Positions 22,986 to 34,944 of a stretch of 64,000 nt of DNA are shown piece after piece; the stretch's first letter is position 1, and each line of letters opens with the position of its first letter. Both the position numbers and the translations under genes were made by a program. The DNA comes from Trissonchulus latispiculum (lineage: Eukaryota > Nematoda > Enoplea > Enoplida > Ironidae), in NCBI GenBank assembly GCA_030248195.1, contig JASAND010013128.1, positions 1 to 64,000 of the forward strand, given 5' to 3'. The notes under the pieces were generated by a model. The model was not told where the DNA came from. It did no database searches and saw only the letters and a list, made by a program, of their open reading frames with translations.

Positions 22986-23157
22986 GATTCTATGGCAATA
23001 AGAAGCACATAGAACGACTGTTATTTCGTATAGTTCAAGACCCTTACTATGGATACTGGATCAAATTCCCAAGACGAGCAATCCTGTTTAAAAGATTCGA
23101 AGCAGCAATTGGTCAGAAAAGTTCCATGTATAACCACATGCCTTCTCATAAAATTTT

Positions 23158-23493
23158 TTGTCTATGACTGTATTAGTGATTTTATCGTCATGTCATACCC
23201 AGTGTAATCTCCCTCCTCAGTTCAACCTGACAACTGACACTGCTATCTTCCTCCACAATGGTTGGAATGAATACTCACTGACCGCTGACAAGTTCCGTGA
23301 AGTCAAGATATTCATCTATCACTGCCTGAATTTTGAATGTCCAATATATACCGAAGGAACGAAACCATTTCCCTATATTGCTACCCTTGAGGAAACCACC
23401 CCATGCCTAGACCACAATAAACGAGTTCTTAATGGATATATTGGAACAGTCAGTCTAACAGCTGATCAAATTTATGATATCTACAGTCATTAA
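23158..23493 (+). CDS. Hypothetical fragment in the virus-like remnant
   Basis: 111-codon frame with balanced composition; the protein-like part starts at about residue 18 and continues to SLTADQIYDIYSH. It is upstream of and co-directional with the ATPase fragment at 23876. The first residues are probably not the true start. After its stop, plus-strand frames to about 23790 are Lys/Arg-rich, then Glu-rich, and interrupted. Function unknown; membership in the same virus-like element is inferred from position. Confidence 0.3.
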   Translation: MSMTVLVILSSCHTQCNLPPQFNLTTDTAIFLHNGWNEYSLTADKFREVKIFIYHCLNFECPIYTEGTKPFPYIATLEETTPCLDHNKRVLNGYIGTVSLTADQIYDIYSH

Positions 23494-23875
23494 GTAGGGA
23501 ACAATAACCCAGCTTTTCAACTCCAATTCTTAACCCTTCTTCTCTCTTGTACAAGAAGTAAGGCTCTCCAGTCATTGATCCGTCTAAGTCGCTACCATAA
23601 GCGTAAATGCAGAAGATACCCGAAACAGAAGATCATCATTTCTATTTCTGGAATCGGATGGAGGAGAATTTTGTGAACTCAGCTAATCCAAGAAGAACCT
23701 GTTGAAATTGTGGAAGAATTGATCCTTGACGAAGAGATGGACGTCAAACAGAAGATATTGACTATGAAAAGACATGAAGAAACAATGACATTATAACATA
23801 TTGAAAACATATTGATGACAATTATTGTGTATTAACATGAATGTTGTGACTAGTAAACTCATATAAACAGACTTT

Positions 23876-24274
23876 GTGTGTACAAGTAGGTTAATAATGG
23901 AAAGAGTAAAGACACCTAAATTTCAGCATCCGTTCACATGCATTGTGGCGGCACCAACGAAAGCAGGAAAGACAACGTTCGTGTCAAGATTGGTAGAACA
24001 TGCAGATGAAATGATCTCTGTACCTCCTGAAAAGATAATTTGGTGTTATACTGAGTGGCAAGAAGCATACGACAACCTTCCACAGGTAGAATTTGTGAAG
24101 GGATTGCCTGACCTGGAAATGTTAAAGACGCCCGATGCAAAACTGGTAGTCCTTGATGATCTAATGAGTGAAATTAAGCAGCAACCTAATTTAGTTCAGC
24201 TATTTACTCGTGGATGTGGAATAACTTGCAGTTGCAGGATGGACGCTTGTGATTTGGTCACACAAAATAATTGA
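23876..24274 (+). pseudogene. Packaging ATPase (A32/FtsK-HerA type) fragment, Polinton/virus-like
   Basis: P-loop ATPase frame. Walker A is APTKAGKTTF (about residues 29-38). A conserved block follows (IIWCYTEWQEAYDNLP), then Walker B with its acidic pair in KLVVLDDLM, and LFTRG. These match the packaging ATPases of Polinton/Maverick and adintovirus-like elements integrated in animal genomes (family recall). The likely start is the second Met at 23897. After LFTRG the sequence loses the family pattern: the expected His-rich segment is replaced by CGITCSCRMD, and a stop follows soon after a residual TQN. This indicates a frameshift and C-terminal truncation. It would package DNA into a capsid if intact; this copy is probably dead. 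Confidence 0.7.
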
Positions 24275-25098
24275 TTTATAAATTCGCATATTTGATTTCT
24301 GGCAAAACTGATAACATTCTATAATGACTCCTTTATGATCGGCAGACGTCAATCAAATAATTTCAATAGCTGGTACGAAAATAATGTAAATTTTTGACCT
24401 ATTTATAGCACAATTTATATACAGTGAAGAAGTGTGGTATTCAGCTTTTCAATGTATAACAATTCAAATATAGCCCAATAAAAAACCAGATTATTAGAAA
24501 TTTAATATATAATCATACTATCCAAGCAACCCAAATGCTTCAAAGTTCAGGTAAGTTTTAATTAAAATAAGAAATTAGACTTCGATCTGTGCGCATAGAC
24601 TTCCTGCTAAAATTAAGAAAGTGAGTTTCCAAGTGCCGGATCCGTCCTTTGTGAAGGCAAACACTATCCTGAAGCTGAAACTACTGGTGTGGCATCTAGC
24701 TGAACCTAAAACACATTCTTCTATTTGAAGATCTCGATCCAAAGCGCAGAATCTAACCGTAAGACTAAGAGTACATAATGATATCATTATCCACTCTTGG
24801 TAAGACCGATTCAGAAATGAATCTTTCAGTCATCTCATCACTCCACAAAGGACTGCTCTCAGCTCAGAAACCGTTGATTGCTACCCGAAGAACTCTTGAA
24901 ACATGAGCGATTACTTCCCATCCTTTAACCTATGTCAACAATCAACATTTACTACCATAAATAACTATCATTATGTCATATCCAAAATCAAAAAAGGCCC
25001 AAACGAAAATAGACATCGCTATTTGTCATTTTTTATAGATTGCAGTCGCTGATTTACTATAACTGAAATGAAGTTGTATAATAATCAGACAACAGCAC
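24275..25098. other. Non-coding sequence between ATPase fragment and hAT element
   Basis: No gene recognised. A short near-palindrome CTAAGAGTACATAATGATAT mirrored to CACTCTTGG (24766-24802) consists of two ends of the CAAGAGTAC hairpin family back to back. AACAGCAC at 25091-25098 is the target duplication of the next element. Confidence 0.5.
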
Positions 25099-27237
25099 TA
25101 GAGCTGGGGCCGGTTCCACTAGAACCGGTTGGAACCGGAACCGGAACCGGAACCGAACCGGAAGGATTTTTAGAACCGGAACCGGAACCGGAACCGGTTG
25201 AATTTGGAACAGGCCGGTTCCAGGCTCAAAAATTGAGCTTGAACTAAAATTTTTCCAAAGTGTCAAATTTGGAATAGTTGGATTTTGGGCCAGCAGCATT
25301 CGATTCTGAATCATGAGTCTCTTATCTCTGAAGCTGAAGCTGGAACTGCGTTGGCACGAATGTAGAATCATTAGCGAATTTTATAATTCGAAATCGGCGA
25401 TTGCTACATACCTTGTTTACATTTCGAGAATACTTAACGAATAGCTCGATAAACGAATATTCTAAATATCTGTTTATTCTCACTTAGTTAATTGCTTTAA
25501 TATTAATACGGAAGATTTTTGTATTAGTTGCAGGATTTCGACTCAAGCTAAACTGATTCTAGAATGACCAAAATGTATTGATATTGATGGTAGTTACGTG
25601 CAGCAAACTTTGAACGACAGTACATTTATTCAATTTTTCGACTTCAACGATAATTTTTAAATCATGTTAAAGCTTGTTTACATATAATAATTTTAAAGTT
25701 ATAGTTAGAGTTTAAAGTTTGCAGAGTACGGCAGTGTCACATCAAATGTCCGACTTGGACATGCGATAACACGAAAACAAGTTTTAAACGGATTGATTTC
25801 TTGACGTGTGGGAAACTAAGGAAAAGCGATCACAGCTCCTGCTACAAAAAACGCTTACCGAGGGCTATTTGTTCTGAAATTGCTTAATGAACAACAAAGC
25901 TCAATATTTTGAAAAAATGTAAACTTTGTCCGAATTTCGCCAAAAGCTTCAAGCTTGGACGCTTATTTTTCTCCCGAACAAAATTTACCAAACACAAAAC
26001 TTTAAAATTTCTCTGAACAGTTTTCTCAAAATGGTGTGCGTAAAGACGCTTCTTAATTGCTGGGATGAGTTGAGAGGAATCTGTGTTAATAAGAATCTAG
26101 CCGCCATGTTCAAAATTTCGTATCTTCGTTGCTGTGCTTAGGCAGAGATGCTGCTGAGCAGAGAGACCAAACTCGAAAACCAAACCAAACCAAAATCAAA
26201 CAAGCTGTGAAATCCAATTTCCTTATTATCACTAAGGAATCGTAAGGAAATACACCGTAAGGAATCGAAGAATACTTTGAAGAGTAAAGTTGTAAGTTTT
26301 GGTGAGAACATTCGAATGAATATAAGTTTGTAATAGTTTTATTTTCCAAAACGCAGCTTCTTTTAAAACGCCTTCAATTATATATTCTTTGGATATAAGC
26401 TCAACATTATCTCCGAAGAACAATTTAAATTTTGCAGGAGCAGAAACATTTGAAAACTACTAACCCCTTTTCCTATTTTTCAGGAACTTCGGCTTCTGGC
26501 ACAAAATTCGTAAGTGAAGGTGCATAAATAGAGACGTCGGCATAACTAATCTGTTGTTAGGAACTAAATACCTACATAGAGGTGTGTCTGTGTGAAAGAG
26601 CACTCAATTAAATTTTATTTCCTTTCCTTCAAATATCTTAACTGCATTTAAAATTTCTAGAAACATCCTTCGGAAGCGACTGTAGTTTTTAAAAGAAATT
26701 TAAAACTAAGCTTTCAGCAATTCTTATAATTTCTTGAAATGTTTTCCTGCTTTTAAGATTTCTTTGGGTTGGTAGGCGCTCTTGGTGTACCGCGCTCTTT
26801 GTTCATTTTTTTAAATCCATAATTTCAGGTTATACGTACAGGTATCATAAACATTTTGATACTCAGTACCATTGAACAGTCAACTGTCGAAACAATTTTG
26901 TATCTTAAGTATCAATGTATGTAGGGTATGGTAGGTTACATGATGTCCAAAAATGTTCTACAGTAACAAATCAAAATTAATTCAAAACATTAAGAAAAAC
27001 TGTTGTCCAGTTGCTTGATATGTTTAATCCAATTGATTTTTACTATTGCTTCTTCATTTTGATTGTATAAGCCCTATAGGGTCCTACAACAAATGTTAAA
27101 TAACAAAGAAAATTATCACTACAAATTTTGTACTTGGAACCGGGAACCGGAAGCTAGAACCGGAACCGGAACCGGAACCGGTACCTTAGAACCGGAACCG
27201 GAATCGGTTTCGAAAACTGGAACCGGCCCCAGCTCTA
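25099..27237. mobile_element. Non-autonomous hAT-like element with (AACCGG)n ends
   Basis: Termini TAGAGCTGGGGCCGGTTCC and its reverse complement are flanked by a perfect 8-bp duplication AACAGCAC (25091-25098 and 27238-27245), as expected of hAT transposons. Directly inside each end is an array of GGAACC/ACCGGA hexamers about 110 bp long. The 2.1-kb interior has no transposase. A possible short exon-like segment (GAACTTCGGCTTCTGG between TTTTCAG and GTAAGT, about 26484-26509) lies inside, but it is too short to judge. Confidence 0.85.
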
Positions 27238-27245
27238 AACAGCAC

Positions 27246-27968
27246 CACGTGGAAATATACCCTGTCACAAACGTTTAAATGAATACAAATAAAATCACAA
27301 ACGGGTAAAATTACAGACACTCTGGAGCGGAATGGAAAAAAGATAACACTCTGGAGCGGAATGGAAAAAAAGATAATCACATAAGATAAATAAAAGCAAG
27401 TATTAACATTCCCAAAGAACTTAAACCCCTAGACCACTGAACTAAGCAGCCACAAAATTATAACCATTACATCAAATCATAAACTACGGAAGGAAACTAT
27501 CTTAACAGATTAGTTTAAATCATTTAAAATATTTTTGAGTGTGGGTAAACAATGTCCGCAAAATTTTTTGTATATATACATATATACTTATGTCCATCTA
27601 AAAGAAAATCTCTTGCCAACGGTTGCTGATGTTTTAACTTTGAAGTTCAATTGGAGTATAGCATTTGATTAGGCTGAAGGTTGAAATAAGTTTGAATTAA
27701 GTTTGAAATAGTTTTTTCTTTCAGAATATTGTTACTTTTAAGAAACATAGAAAGGACAATAAAGTGATGACGCTGGCAATACAGTAAGATATACAATAAG
27801 TTTTGATGCTACAAACGTCATTTTAGAAAAGTACGAATTCATAATCCACATGTTTTAGTTAGGAACCGATATCGAAAAACTTTGGATAAAAATTCCTTAA
27901 AAGATAGCAACAAGTAAAAATAATTCATAGCACAGACTTATATATCAATGTAGCACTGACGAAATCTC
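27246..27968. other. AT-rich sequence downstream of APRT
   Basis: Contains a direct duplication of a CACTCTGGAGCGGAATGG unit (27319-27367) and nothing else recognised. The APRT 3' UTR presumably lies at the right-hand end; I saw no clear polyadenylation signal on the minus strand. Confidence 0.4.
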
Positions 27969-29688
27969 CTAAAAATGAATCAAGGCTTCATAAGGAACTG
28001 CCAGTTTTTTCAGCTTCTCTCCACCTTTCAAATCATCCAGTTCAATGGCAAATAGAACAGACAGAACTTCAGAACCAGCGCTACGAAAAAGTTGAACTGC
28101 TGCTGAGGCTGTACCTAAAACAAAACAACATGTAAAATATGAACAGTGCAAGAATACCAAAAATGCAATATGTCACGCTTTCAATCGTACTAAAAGTTGG
28201 TTCAGAGTCCTATCGACTTTTATTACCACTAATCATACAAAAAGAAAGACCTCAAGTCTGTCACACGTTACAACAATATTAATAATTGAATAAACTATAT
28301 ATATAATTGAATAATCTATAATAGAGTAGGAGTGGAAACCTTTGCACCCTCCCTCGTTCCTATATTCTCGGGGAAGCTCAAATAAATGCTTTCACAATTC
28401 ACATAAATGCACGCTTTGTCACTGAATTGGTTAATAACAATTATCAATCAAAAGTACACTCTTAAAAAGAATCTCGTAGAACTGTTGGAATGTTGGAGTT
28501 TTTGGAGTTCCGACATCAGTGCTGGTTCATGTGCGCCCGCTCGTACAGTCGAACTTTTTGTATTACACTTTCAACAAGAGCTAGTTTTGTAGCAACCGCT
28601 GGAAAAAATAACGCTCAAGGCGTAGAAACACTGAGTCTTCAAAACTCTCCTATACTTCAACGTGTTATACATACTCTGGATTGGGATTCTGAGTTTACTC
28701 ACCTACTACAAATGTAGAATGCTTAAAATATTGTATGTAGTGTAAGATTTAATTAATGTCTAAGCAGCCTTTGGTTTACATACTGCTTTCAAAGGATCCT
28801 TACCGCCAGTTGCCAGTAAATCATCAAAAATAACAACTTTCGCTCCCTTCAAACGATCAAGTTTTTGTATTTCTATGGAATCCTAAACCAGTACATACAT
28901 ACACCGTAAATGGATACTCGTAAACATAAGTAAAATTAAAAACTAGAGCTAATTTAAGCTTTCATATCAAACAGACAGAAAATATTTCGCTACAGATAAA
29001 GTTTGGGAACTTAACAAAACTATGCCGTCAATTATATTTATACCTATGAGCAATTATATACATATTAACTCTATGAGAAATGCCAATTGTCATGCAACTG
29101 TTAATTTTTATCGACAATATGTTCTATGTAAGCGCTACAATCAAGACTCACCGTTCCATATTCCAGGGCATAAGATGTGGAATAGACCGGACCGGGCAGT
29201 TTTCCCTTCTTGCGTACAGGAACAAAGGGAACCAGAAGTTTTAAGGCAATCTGTGGACCGAAAAGGAAACCTCTCGCATCGAGACCCGCAATGATATCCA
29301 CCTGAGCATGAACTTTCTGGATTCGGTCTGCTAACGCATCGCAGAATGCATCATACAGCAGCATGTCGTTGAAGACTGGCATAATATCTCTAACATGGAG
29401 CATAATTTGTACGCGTGAACTATTAGTAAGAAGTGGAATTGGCTTAGTTTCTGCAACGTGGAACTTGTATGTACAAGTTAATTAAGAAATAAAGTTATAT
29501 ATTAGTTTCAGACATAAATAAGATAATATCGAGAGTTTAAGAGTTAAACCTTAGCAATATTAATAAAAGCTAAAAGCAAAGAACGGCCAAGCTATGCATG
29601 ATCACCTGAAAATAATGCCAGGCTTCGGAAAATCGGGAACACTTCGAATAATCTGTTTGACCCGCTCTATTGTTGTGGAATGCTCCAT
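27969..29688 (-). CDS. APRT: Adenine phosphoribosyltransferase, four coding exons
   Basis: Purine-salvage enzyme converting adenine plus PRPP to AMP and pyrophosphate, cytosolic in eukaryotes. Coding exons on the minus strand are 29606-29688, 29152-29389, 28804-28882 and 27969-28114, all joined by GT-AG introns of 216, 269 and 689 bp. They give 181 residues, the usual family length. The start MEHSTTIERV leads into VPDFPKPGIIF. The adenine/phosphate region has GLDARGFLFGP (63-73). VRKKGKLPG (86-94) and the flexible loop YALEYG with Glu104 follow. The PRPP signature is VVIFDDLLATGGT (123-135) with Asp127-Asp128. The C terminus ends EALIHF and stop. All frames and splice sites are intact, so it is probably functional. 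Neighbours are transposons, with no sign of operon structure. Confidence 0.93.
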
Positions 29689-29775
29689 TGGAATAAAATC
29701 TAAACACACCTCCCTCTGGTCTACTCAATCCAATCAGACAACGCACGCACACAATGTACTTACCAGAGATGAAAC

Positions 29776-29826
29776 CGGGTCACCGGGTCACCGGGTCAGG
29801 AGCTCTGACCCGGTCTTGACCCGGTA
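29776..29826. repeat. Short CCGGGTCA direct and inverted repeats
   Basis: Three CCGGGTCA units followed by an inverted GACCCGG pair, about 90 bp upstream of the APRT start codon. It resembles the GGGTC-rich transposon ends elsewhere in the window. Possibly a remnant end rather than a promoter element. Confidence 0.4.
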
Positions 29827-29829
29827 TTT

Positions 29830-30310
29830 TTGGTTGTGGGGAAGTTTTTGACTGTTAAAGAATATTTTTCAAAATTTTCACCAGTTTTTACCATCTGAAA
29901 ACTTCAATAGTTCAAAAACTAGCAATGGAATAAATATATACTAAACTTAATAGTCCAGTTTTCTTAAATGTTTGTCCCTGTCGTGTCGTCATAATATTTG
30001 TACTTCCCTTTGAAGCTTAGACCTAGTTTTGAAGCAATGATTTCGTTGGATTTTAACTAGAAAAATTAAAATTAGTATGGACCTGATAGTCCAAAATCTC
30101 TATTTTAAAATCTGAGATCTTCCATGCCCCATGGAATGTAGGTGACACAATGCATGGTGAATGTAGGTGCACAGCTGCTATCACTTTTTTGAGTGGGGAG
30201 AGGGGTCAGACTGTGTGGATTTCAACTGCGGGTAAGTAGGAAAATCTCAGCAAAGTTTCACACACTTTGAGTTTTGGTTTGCATTTTCCTAATTGTTATG
30301 ACTATACAGC
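29830..30310. other. Upstream intergenic sequence
   Basis: No gene recognised. A duplicated GAATGTAGGTG (30136-30170) is the only local structure seen. Confidence 0.4.
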
Positions 30311-30711
30311 AGCACTAGCGTAGCCAGAAATAATTTGGGGGGGAATGCCAAAATTTGGTGGGGGTCTGGGGGGCCGAGCCCCCCAGAAGTTGAAAAATGT
30401 TTCAAATTTGTCACGTCTGAGGAATTTTTTCAAAGCATTCTTTGAATTAAAGAAGCGAAATGAGGCTCAATACGTTTTCGGGCACGCAAACGATGCATAA
30501 ACTGGGCGAACCACATCCAATGGGGTATTTAGCACTCATTTTTGGCATTCCAAACCCATATTATGATGGTAAATTTCAGTCAATACGCGCCGAAAGCGAG
30601 AAAATGTTTTGAAAAATGGGCGTTTTACACATGGCAGGAAAAAATTCCTGGGGGGGCAACACAATTTCGGGGGGGAATTCCCCCCCATCCCCCCCTGGCT
30701 ACGCTCCTGCT
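30311..30711. mobile_element. MITE with AGCGTAGCCAG termini
   Basis: About 400 bp with inverted ends AGCAxxAGCGTAGCCAG at left and right. G-runs follow the left end and C-runs precede the right end (GGGGGGGAATGCC against GGGGGAATTCCCCCCC). No ORF of its own. The flanks share CAGCAG but no immediate target duplication is evident. Confidence 0.6.
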
Positions 30712-30945
30712 CAGCAGCATCATCGAATTAATTTGATGATTTGAATACCATTAAATCATGCTTTATATTATATAACTCTGAAGACTAGAAACTGCACTTT
30801 TGTGAATGAATTGAAACTCCGACTGAAACAAAAATTATTTTGGCTCGCCAATTAAAAATGAAACTGAAATTCAAACAGCCACCTGAAACAACATATATAC
30901 TAACTCTCTACAATAAGGAACTGCCACACATTATGGATGGATGAC
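30712..30945 (+). repeat. Dispersed repeat shared with 7430-7735
   Basis: CTCAGCAGCATCATCGAA through GGAACTGCCACACATTATGG matches 7430-7735 closely. Relative to it, this copy lacks about 70 bp of AACTGAAAC-type sequence. No coding content. Confidence 0.7.
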
Positions 30946-31189
30946 ATGCTGAGCAGTTGCTATTTCTCCTTTTTTAAAATAAACCTCAGCTGCGTTTTGT
31001 AAAAATGTTATATATACAAACGTAGGTATAGACAGAGTTGGAAGTGGGTAGTGGGTACTCGCGGGTCGGGTTGGGTATACGGCTCACACTTTTCAAAACG
31101 CAGGTCATGACGAGTTCAGGTCAGGTTTTGTTTAAAGTTTTATTATAATGTGTTACGGTTACGGACCTGAGGTGTATAATTGCCTCATC

Positions 31190-31286
31190 CATTTGTATAT
31201 GGGGCAAGAGATTTTGGCCCGTATGCATATGGAGCAAGTTCTTTGCCCCATATGCATATGGGGCAAGAATTTCTGTCCCATATGCA
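31190..31286 (+). repeat. CATATGCATATG-GGGCAAG repeat cluster
   Basis: Four spaced units of a TATGG(G/A)GCAAG motif with palindromic CATATGCATATG cores. The cluster resumes after 32612 beyond the inserted element (CATATGCATGTGGGTCAAC and GTGCATATGGTGCAAA). This indicates one repeat locus split by the hAT-like insertion. Confidence 0.65.
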
Positions 31287-32611
31287 CAGAGTTGGAAGTG
31301 GGTCGCAATTGCGTGACCCGCGGACCCTGACCCGCGACCCACTGAGATTTTGTCGATCCACTTTTTTAATTTGGAGATTTTCGCATAATTTAAATACTCA
31401 GCATGCATGGAACAAAATTAACGCTTTAAACATGTACATAGTGAAGTATTAGAACTTTCAAACAAAAATTTGGCAATTTCAAAGCTAACTACATCCGATT
31501 TCGTCTTCGTTTTCGCTAGTTCTGGGGAAGCTTTACTTCGGAAAAGGTTTGGGACCTCGATCGGTCAGTAATCAGTATTTAGGCAACGAATGAAGAAGAG
31601 TCTTATTTGCTTGTAGCAGTTCCATAAAAGTTCAGTCCCTATTCTGGTTTATTTTTTACACTTGCGTGGCGACTACCGCAGGACTATAGTTTATATATAC
31701 TGTCCAGTGTCCACTCCAAACTTGGATATGATAGCAAACTACCATTTTAGTTGTTTATATCATACACTTTTATTAGAACAAAGAGTGCATAGTACCAAGA
31801 GTACATAATACATAAGAGTATGACAACTGGCATACTCTATGTATTATCAGCTTGACACATCCTCTGCACGCTAACGGCTGACCCCCCCCCGCAAATTAGT
31901 ACCCAGTCGAAACGGGGGTACGCTCACTCGCTCTATGCTTGTGTGCTAAAGCTCGAAAACAAGCACTACGTGCGCGAGTTTTGTGTCTGTTTCAAGCTTT
32001 AGAACACATGCATAGAGGCCAATTTTTTGAAGTGAAGGGTCCAATTGGCGGAGGGGGGTCAGCCGCTAGCGTGCAGAGGATGTGTTGCGCTTATAACACA
32101 CAGAGAATGACAGCTGTCATACTCTTATGTAATATGTAATCTTGATAGCAGGTACCAATAAAATTAGGAATGATCATAACTCGTAGAACTATGTCGAAAT
32201 TTCAAGCTTGACATCATATAATTACGTATCTACTGGAAGCTCACTCTCTTTACGTAAAGATAGATTTGCAGGCTGTAGTAAGCTGTCAACATTGTTTTCG
32301 CAGGAACATTTGTCAATCAATGCAGTGGCATTAAAGGAAAATATTTATGCCATTGACTATGTCAGGAAGATTGACTGAAGATTCAAGACAGAATGGAAAT
32401 AAATAATTTTATCATAAAAGCAATATTATAATGTCTATAGACATACAAAACAGCCAAAAGTTAAAGAAAAATTAAAAATTTAATATACATTTTGTGGTGA
32501 AATTAGCCCAAAACTTAGCGTAAAAATGGTGTGAACAAAAATAACTCTTGACCAGCTCTGACCCGCGGGTACCCACGACCCGCGGGTATCCGCGACCTAC
32601 TTCCAACTCTG
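31287..32611. mobile_element. hAT-like element with GGGTC-rich ends
   Basis: Ends CAGAGTTGGAAGTGGGTC and GACCTACTTCCAACTCTG are inverted and flanked by the same 8 bp, CATATGCA (31279-31286 and 32612-32619). Subterminal sequences are GGGTC/GACCCGCGG motifs. Caution: the target region itself is rich in CATATGCA (31190-31280 and after 32612), so the duplication is less decisive than elsewhere. The interior carries a nested 351-bp hairpin element and no transposase. Confidence 0.7.
31795..32145. mobile_element. Hairpin MITE with CAAGAGTACATAAT ends, TA duplication
   Basis: Complete member of the family seen inside X: CCAAGAGTACATAATACATAA at the left, its inverse (TTATGTAATATGTAATCTTGA) at the right, about 100-bp inverted arms ending in GCTAACGGCTGACCCCCC, and TA on both sides. 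About 351 bp, no transposase. It is nested in the hAT-like element at 31287-32611. Confidence 0.7.
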
Positions 32612-33790
32612 CATATGCATGTGGGTCAACCCTTGCTCCATGTGCATATGGTGCAAAAATCTTTTTCCTCATATAGAAATACCTACCTGCAGTTCTATAA
32701 GTAACTTTCTTTTTTTCAAACGGTTGTTAATGCAAACATTTTATTTAGCTACATACATCTGTAGAATTGATACTGAGATCCAAAGTCAAAAATTAACAAT
32801 ATGACATTTTCAAATTAGAAATCCTCGAAGATCTAAGATTTTGAAAGTGCAAATTTTTCATCGACGAATATTTGGAAATTTTTATAAATTGTTCTTTAGT
32901 TCGTTCCACTCCAGTTTAGCACACGCAGGTTAGGAGTGGTGTCAGTAATGCGAAAAATTTGACTGGGGAGGGGGACTGACACCGAATAATTGCTCTTGCT
33001 ATGAACCGAGGCGTTTGACAAGGCCGGCGATGTACCTATTGCTGCCTGCATATGCAATAAGTCCACCGAGGCAGCTCCACCCGAAAGCGGCGGTCCCTTG
33101 TATCTCGGATAATTACCAGCAAGGGGTGATTGTCTGCTATGAGCAGTGCCGGCTGGTACAGGTTTTCTTGGACCAGCCGAGCCGCACACGTTTGGCAATT
33201 GGCAAGCATAAAGTGACAATTATGCATAGCACGTTCAATAATGATAACATGTTATTTTGATTCTATATTTTAATTTCAATAGTCTTTGGGGACTTTCGTT
33301 AGCCTTTGTCTTGTGACGCCACTAAAACTCCACGGCCAGGAGATAGTAATTAGGCACCAGGATAGCAGTTGAAAGGTCTGGTTTACCGGTAACCGGTACT
33401 CTGTGCGGCTGGCATGAAGTTCTAGAACGAATGGTTACATACTTGGAGAGATAATTTATTAGGATAAAATACACATTTCTGTCACTGTTTTCCTCTAAAA
33501 TCTTACTATAGCCAGCTCAATAAATGACCCATCTATGTACCAGTAAATTTAAGGATCCTTATAGGAATATTGAGTCGCAGCCTTGATTCTGTTGGTTGCT
33601 TAACCACGGGCCCGTTGCATGACACGTATTACTAATAAATTATTAGTGATTAGTTGATTAGTATAGCCAAGAGTTCATAATGCTATAATATATTAGAATA
33701 AGAGTAAGCCATTAGAGGGCTCCTCTTCTTGGCATTGCGTAACGGTGCTCCGACCACAATACGCGAATGTTCCCCCGTTTCGGGGGGCAG
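32612..33790. other. Non-coding stretch with uncertain frames
   Basis: No gene recognised. GC content rises at 32900-33220, where both strands are open for 60-107 codons, but neither translation resembles a family I know. An imperfect TIR-like GGGCCCGTTGCATGACACGTA starts at 33609 with no partner found. Confidence 0.4.
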
Positions 33791-33819
33791 GCTAAGTTTT
33801 GCTCATTCTGATTGGCTGT

Positions 33820-33915
33820 TGGCGACCCCCCCCCCCAAACGGGGACCACTTTTGTGACCCCCCCCCCAAACGGGGACCTCTTTCAGCGACCCCCCCCCAA
33901 ACGGGGACCCGGAAT
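33820..33915 (+). repeat. Three tandem (C)n CAAACGGGGACC units
   Basis: Three copies of a roughly 35-bp unit: GCGACCCCCCCCCCAAACGGGGACC, then TTTTGTGA or TTTCAGCGA spacing. The C-runs vary in length between units. The related single block GTTCCCCCGTTTCGGGGGG precedes at 33767-33790. Probably part of a small hairpin element. Confidence 0.75.
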
Positions 33916-34944
33916 AGGACAGTAATAATCTGTGTTAGTCGGACTTTGACGTTTTATTTATTGTTTATACCATTTCCTACTTCTTTCAAGTTAAAATTAT
34001 TCAAAATCTTAACATAATTGATAACTTCAAGTTTCAACTTAAACACATTATGTAAAAATTCCACAAACTTAGCTTTTGGCCGACTATTTTCTCCATGGGA
34101 TAGTAGATCGCAACCTTAAATAATTTTATTTAAAATTTCTAAATGTGAAAATAGAACGATGCTTATTGCTTACAATTTTCCAATTACTTTTGGTATTCGT
34201 GCACAGATGATGAATTCTAAAACTAAAATTTCTTGATTTGCAATTTTTCAAATTTTCTGAATTTACTATTTTTGGTGATGATAACTTGATTTTAAACCAA
34301 AAATAGTACATTCAAAAAATTTGAAAAATTGCAAATCGAGAAATTTCAGCTTTTGAGTTTATCATCTTTGCTAACCACAAATACCAAGAATAAGTTGAAA
34401 CTAGTCTGAAACTATTAGCGCCACCCCATTTTCATTTCATCTTTTTTACAAAACACCAAATAAATATAAAAATATTCGTCGACGAAATTTGTACTTTCGA
34501 AATTTTAAAACTTCGAGAATGTCAAATCTGAAAACTTTAATTTTTAACCTTGAATCTCAGTCAAAATTTGCCTAATGTTGTGTCTTAAACATACAATACT
34601 TTCAAAATTCAATTTGACCTTAAGTTTAATTTTAGCTCCTTTATCTCACTGATTGAAAATTCCCTTAGTTTCAATTTCGGCACAACAAATACTTAACGTA
34701 ACGATGATTACCCGAGCAGTCTCTAATAATAAAAGTCTTGCCTCATTTATTTAATTATGAACAGAACAATACACCAATAAAAGTCTTTGAAATGTTTGAA
34801 TCGGAAACAATGTTGAGATTTTTGTGTCACATTTAGTTCGAATAGATATACACGAATAAAAGTGGGTCGCGGGTCCAGGGACCAAAACTTTACGTCCACT
34901 CCCAACTCAAGTATTATTTTGCCGATGGTTTAGGTGCACTTGAG

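Noticed and set aside
26484..26509. Micro-exon GAACTTCGGCTTCTGG... between TTTTCAG and GTAAGT
   Set aside because: Only 26 bp, inside a transposon, with no neighbouring exons; such sites occur by chance.
33015..33260. Overlapping GC-richer ORFs on both strands at 32896-33260
   Set aside because: No motif or splice context supports either strand. Listed only as an uncertain stretch.
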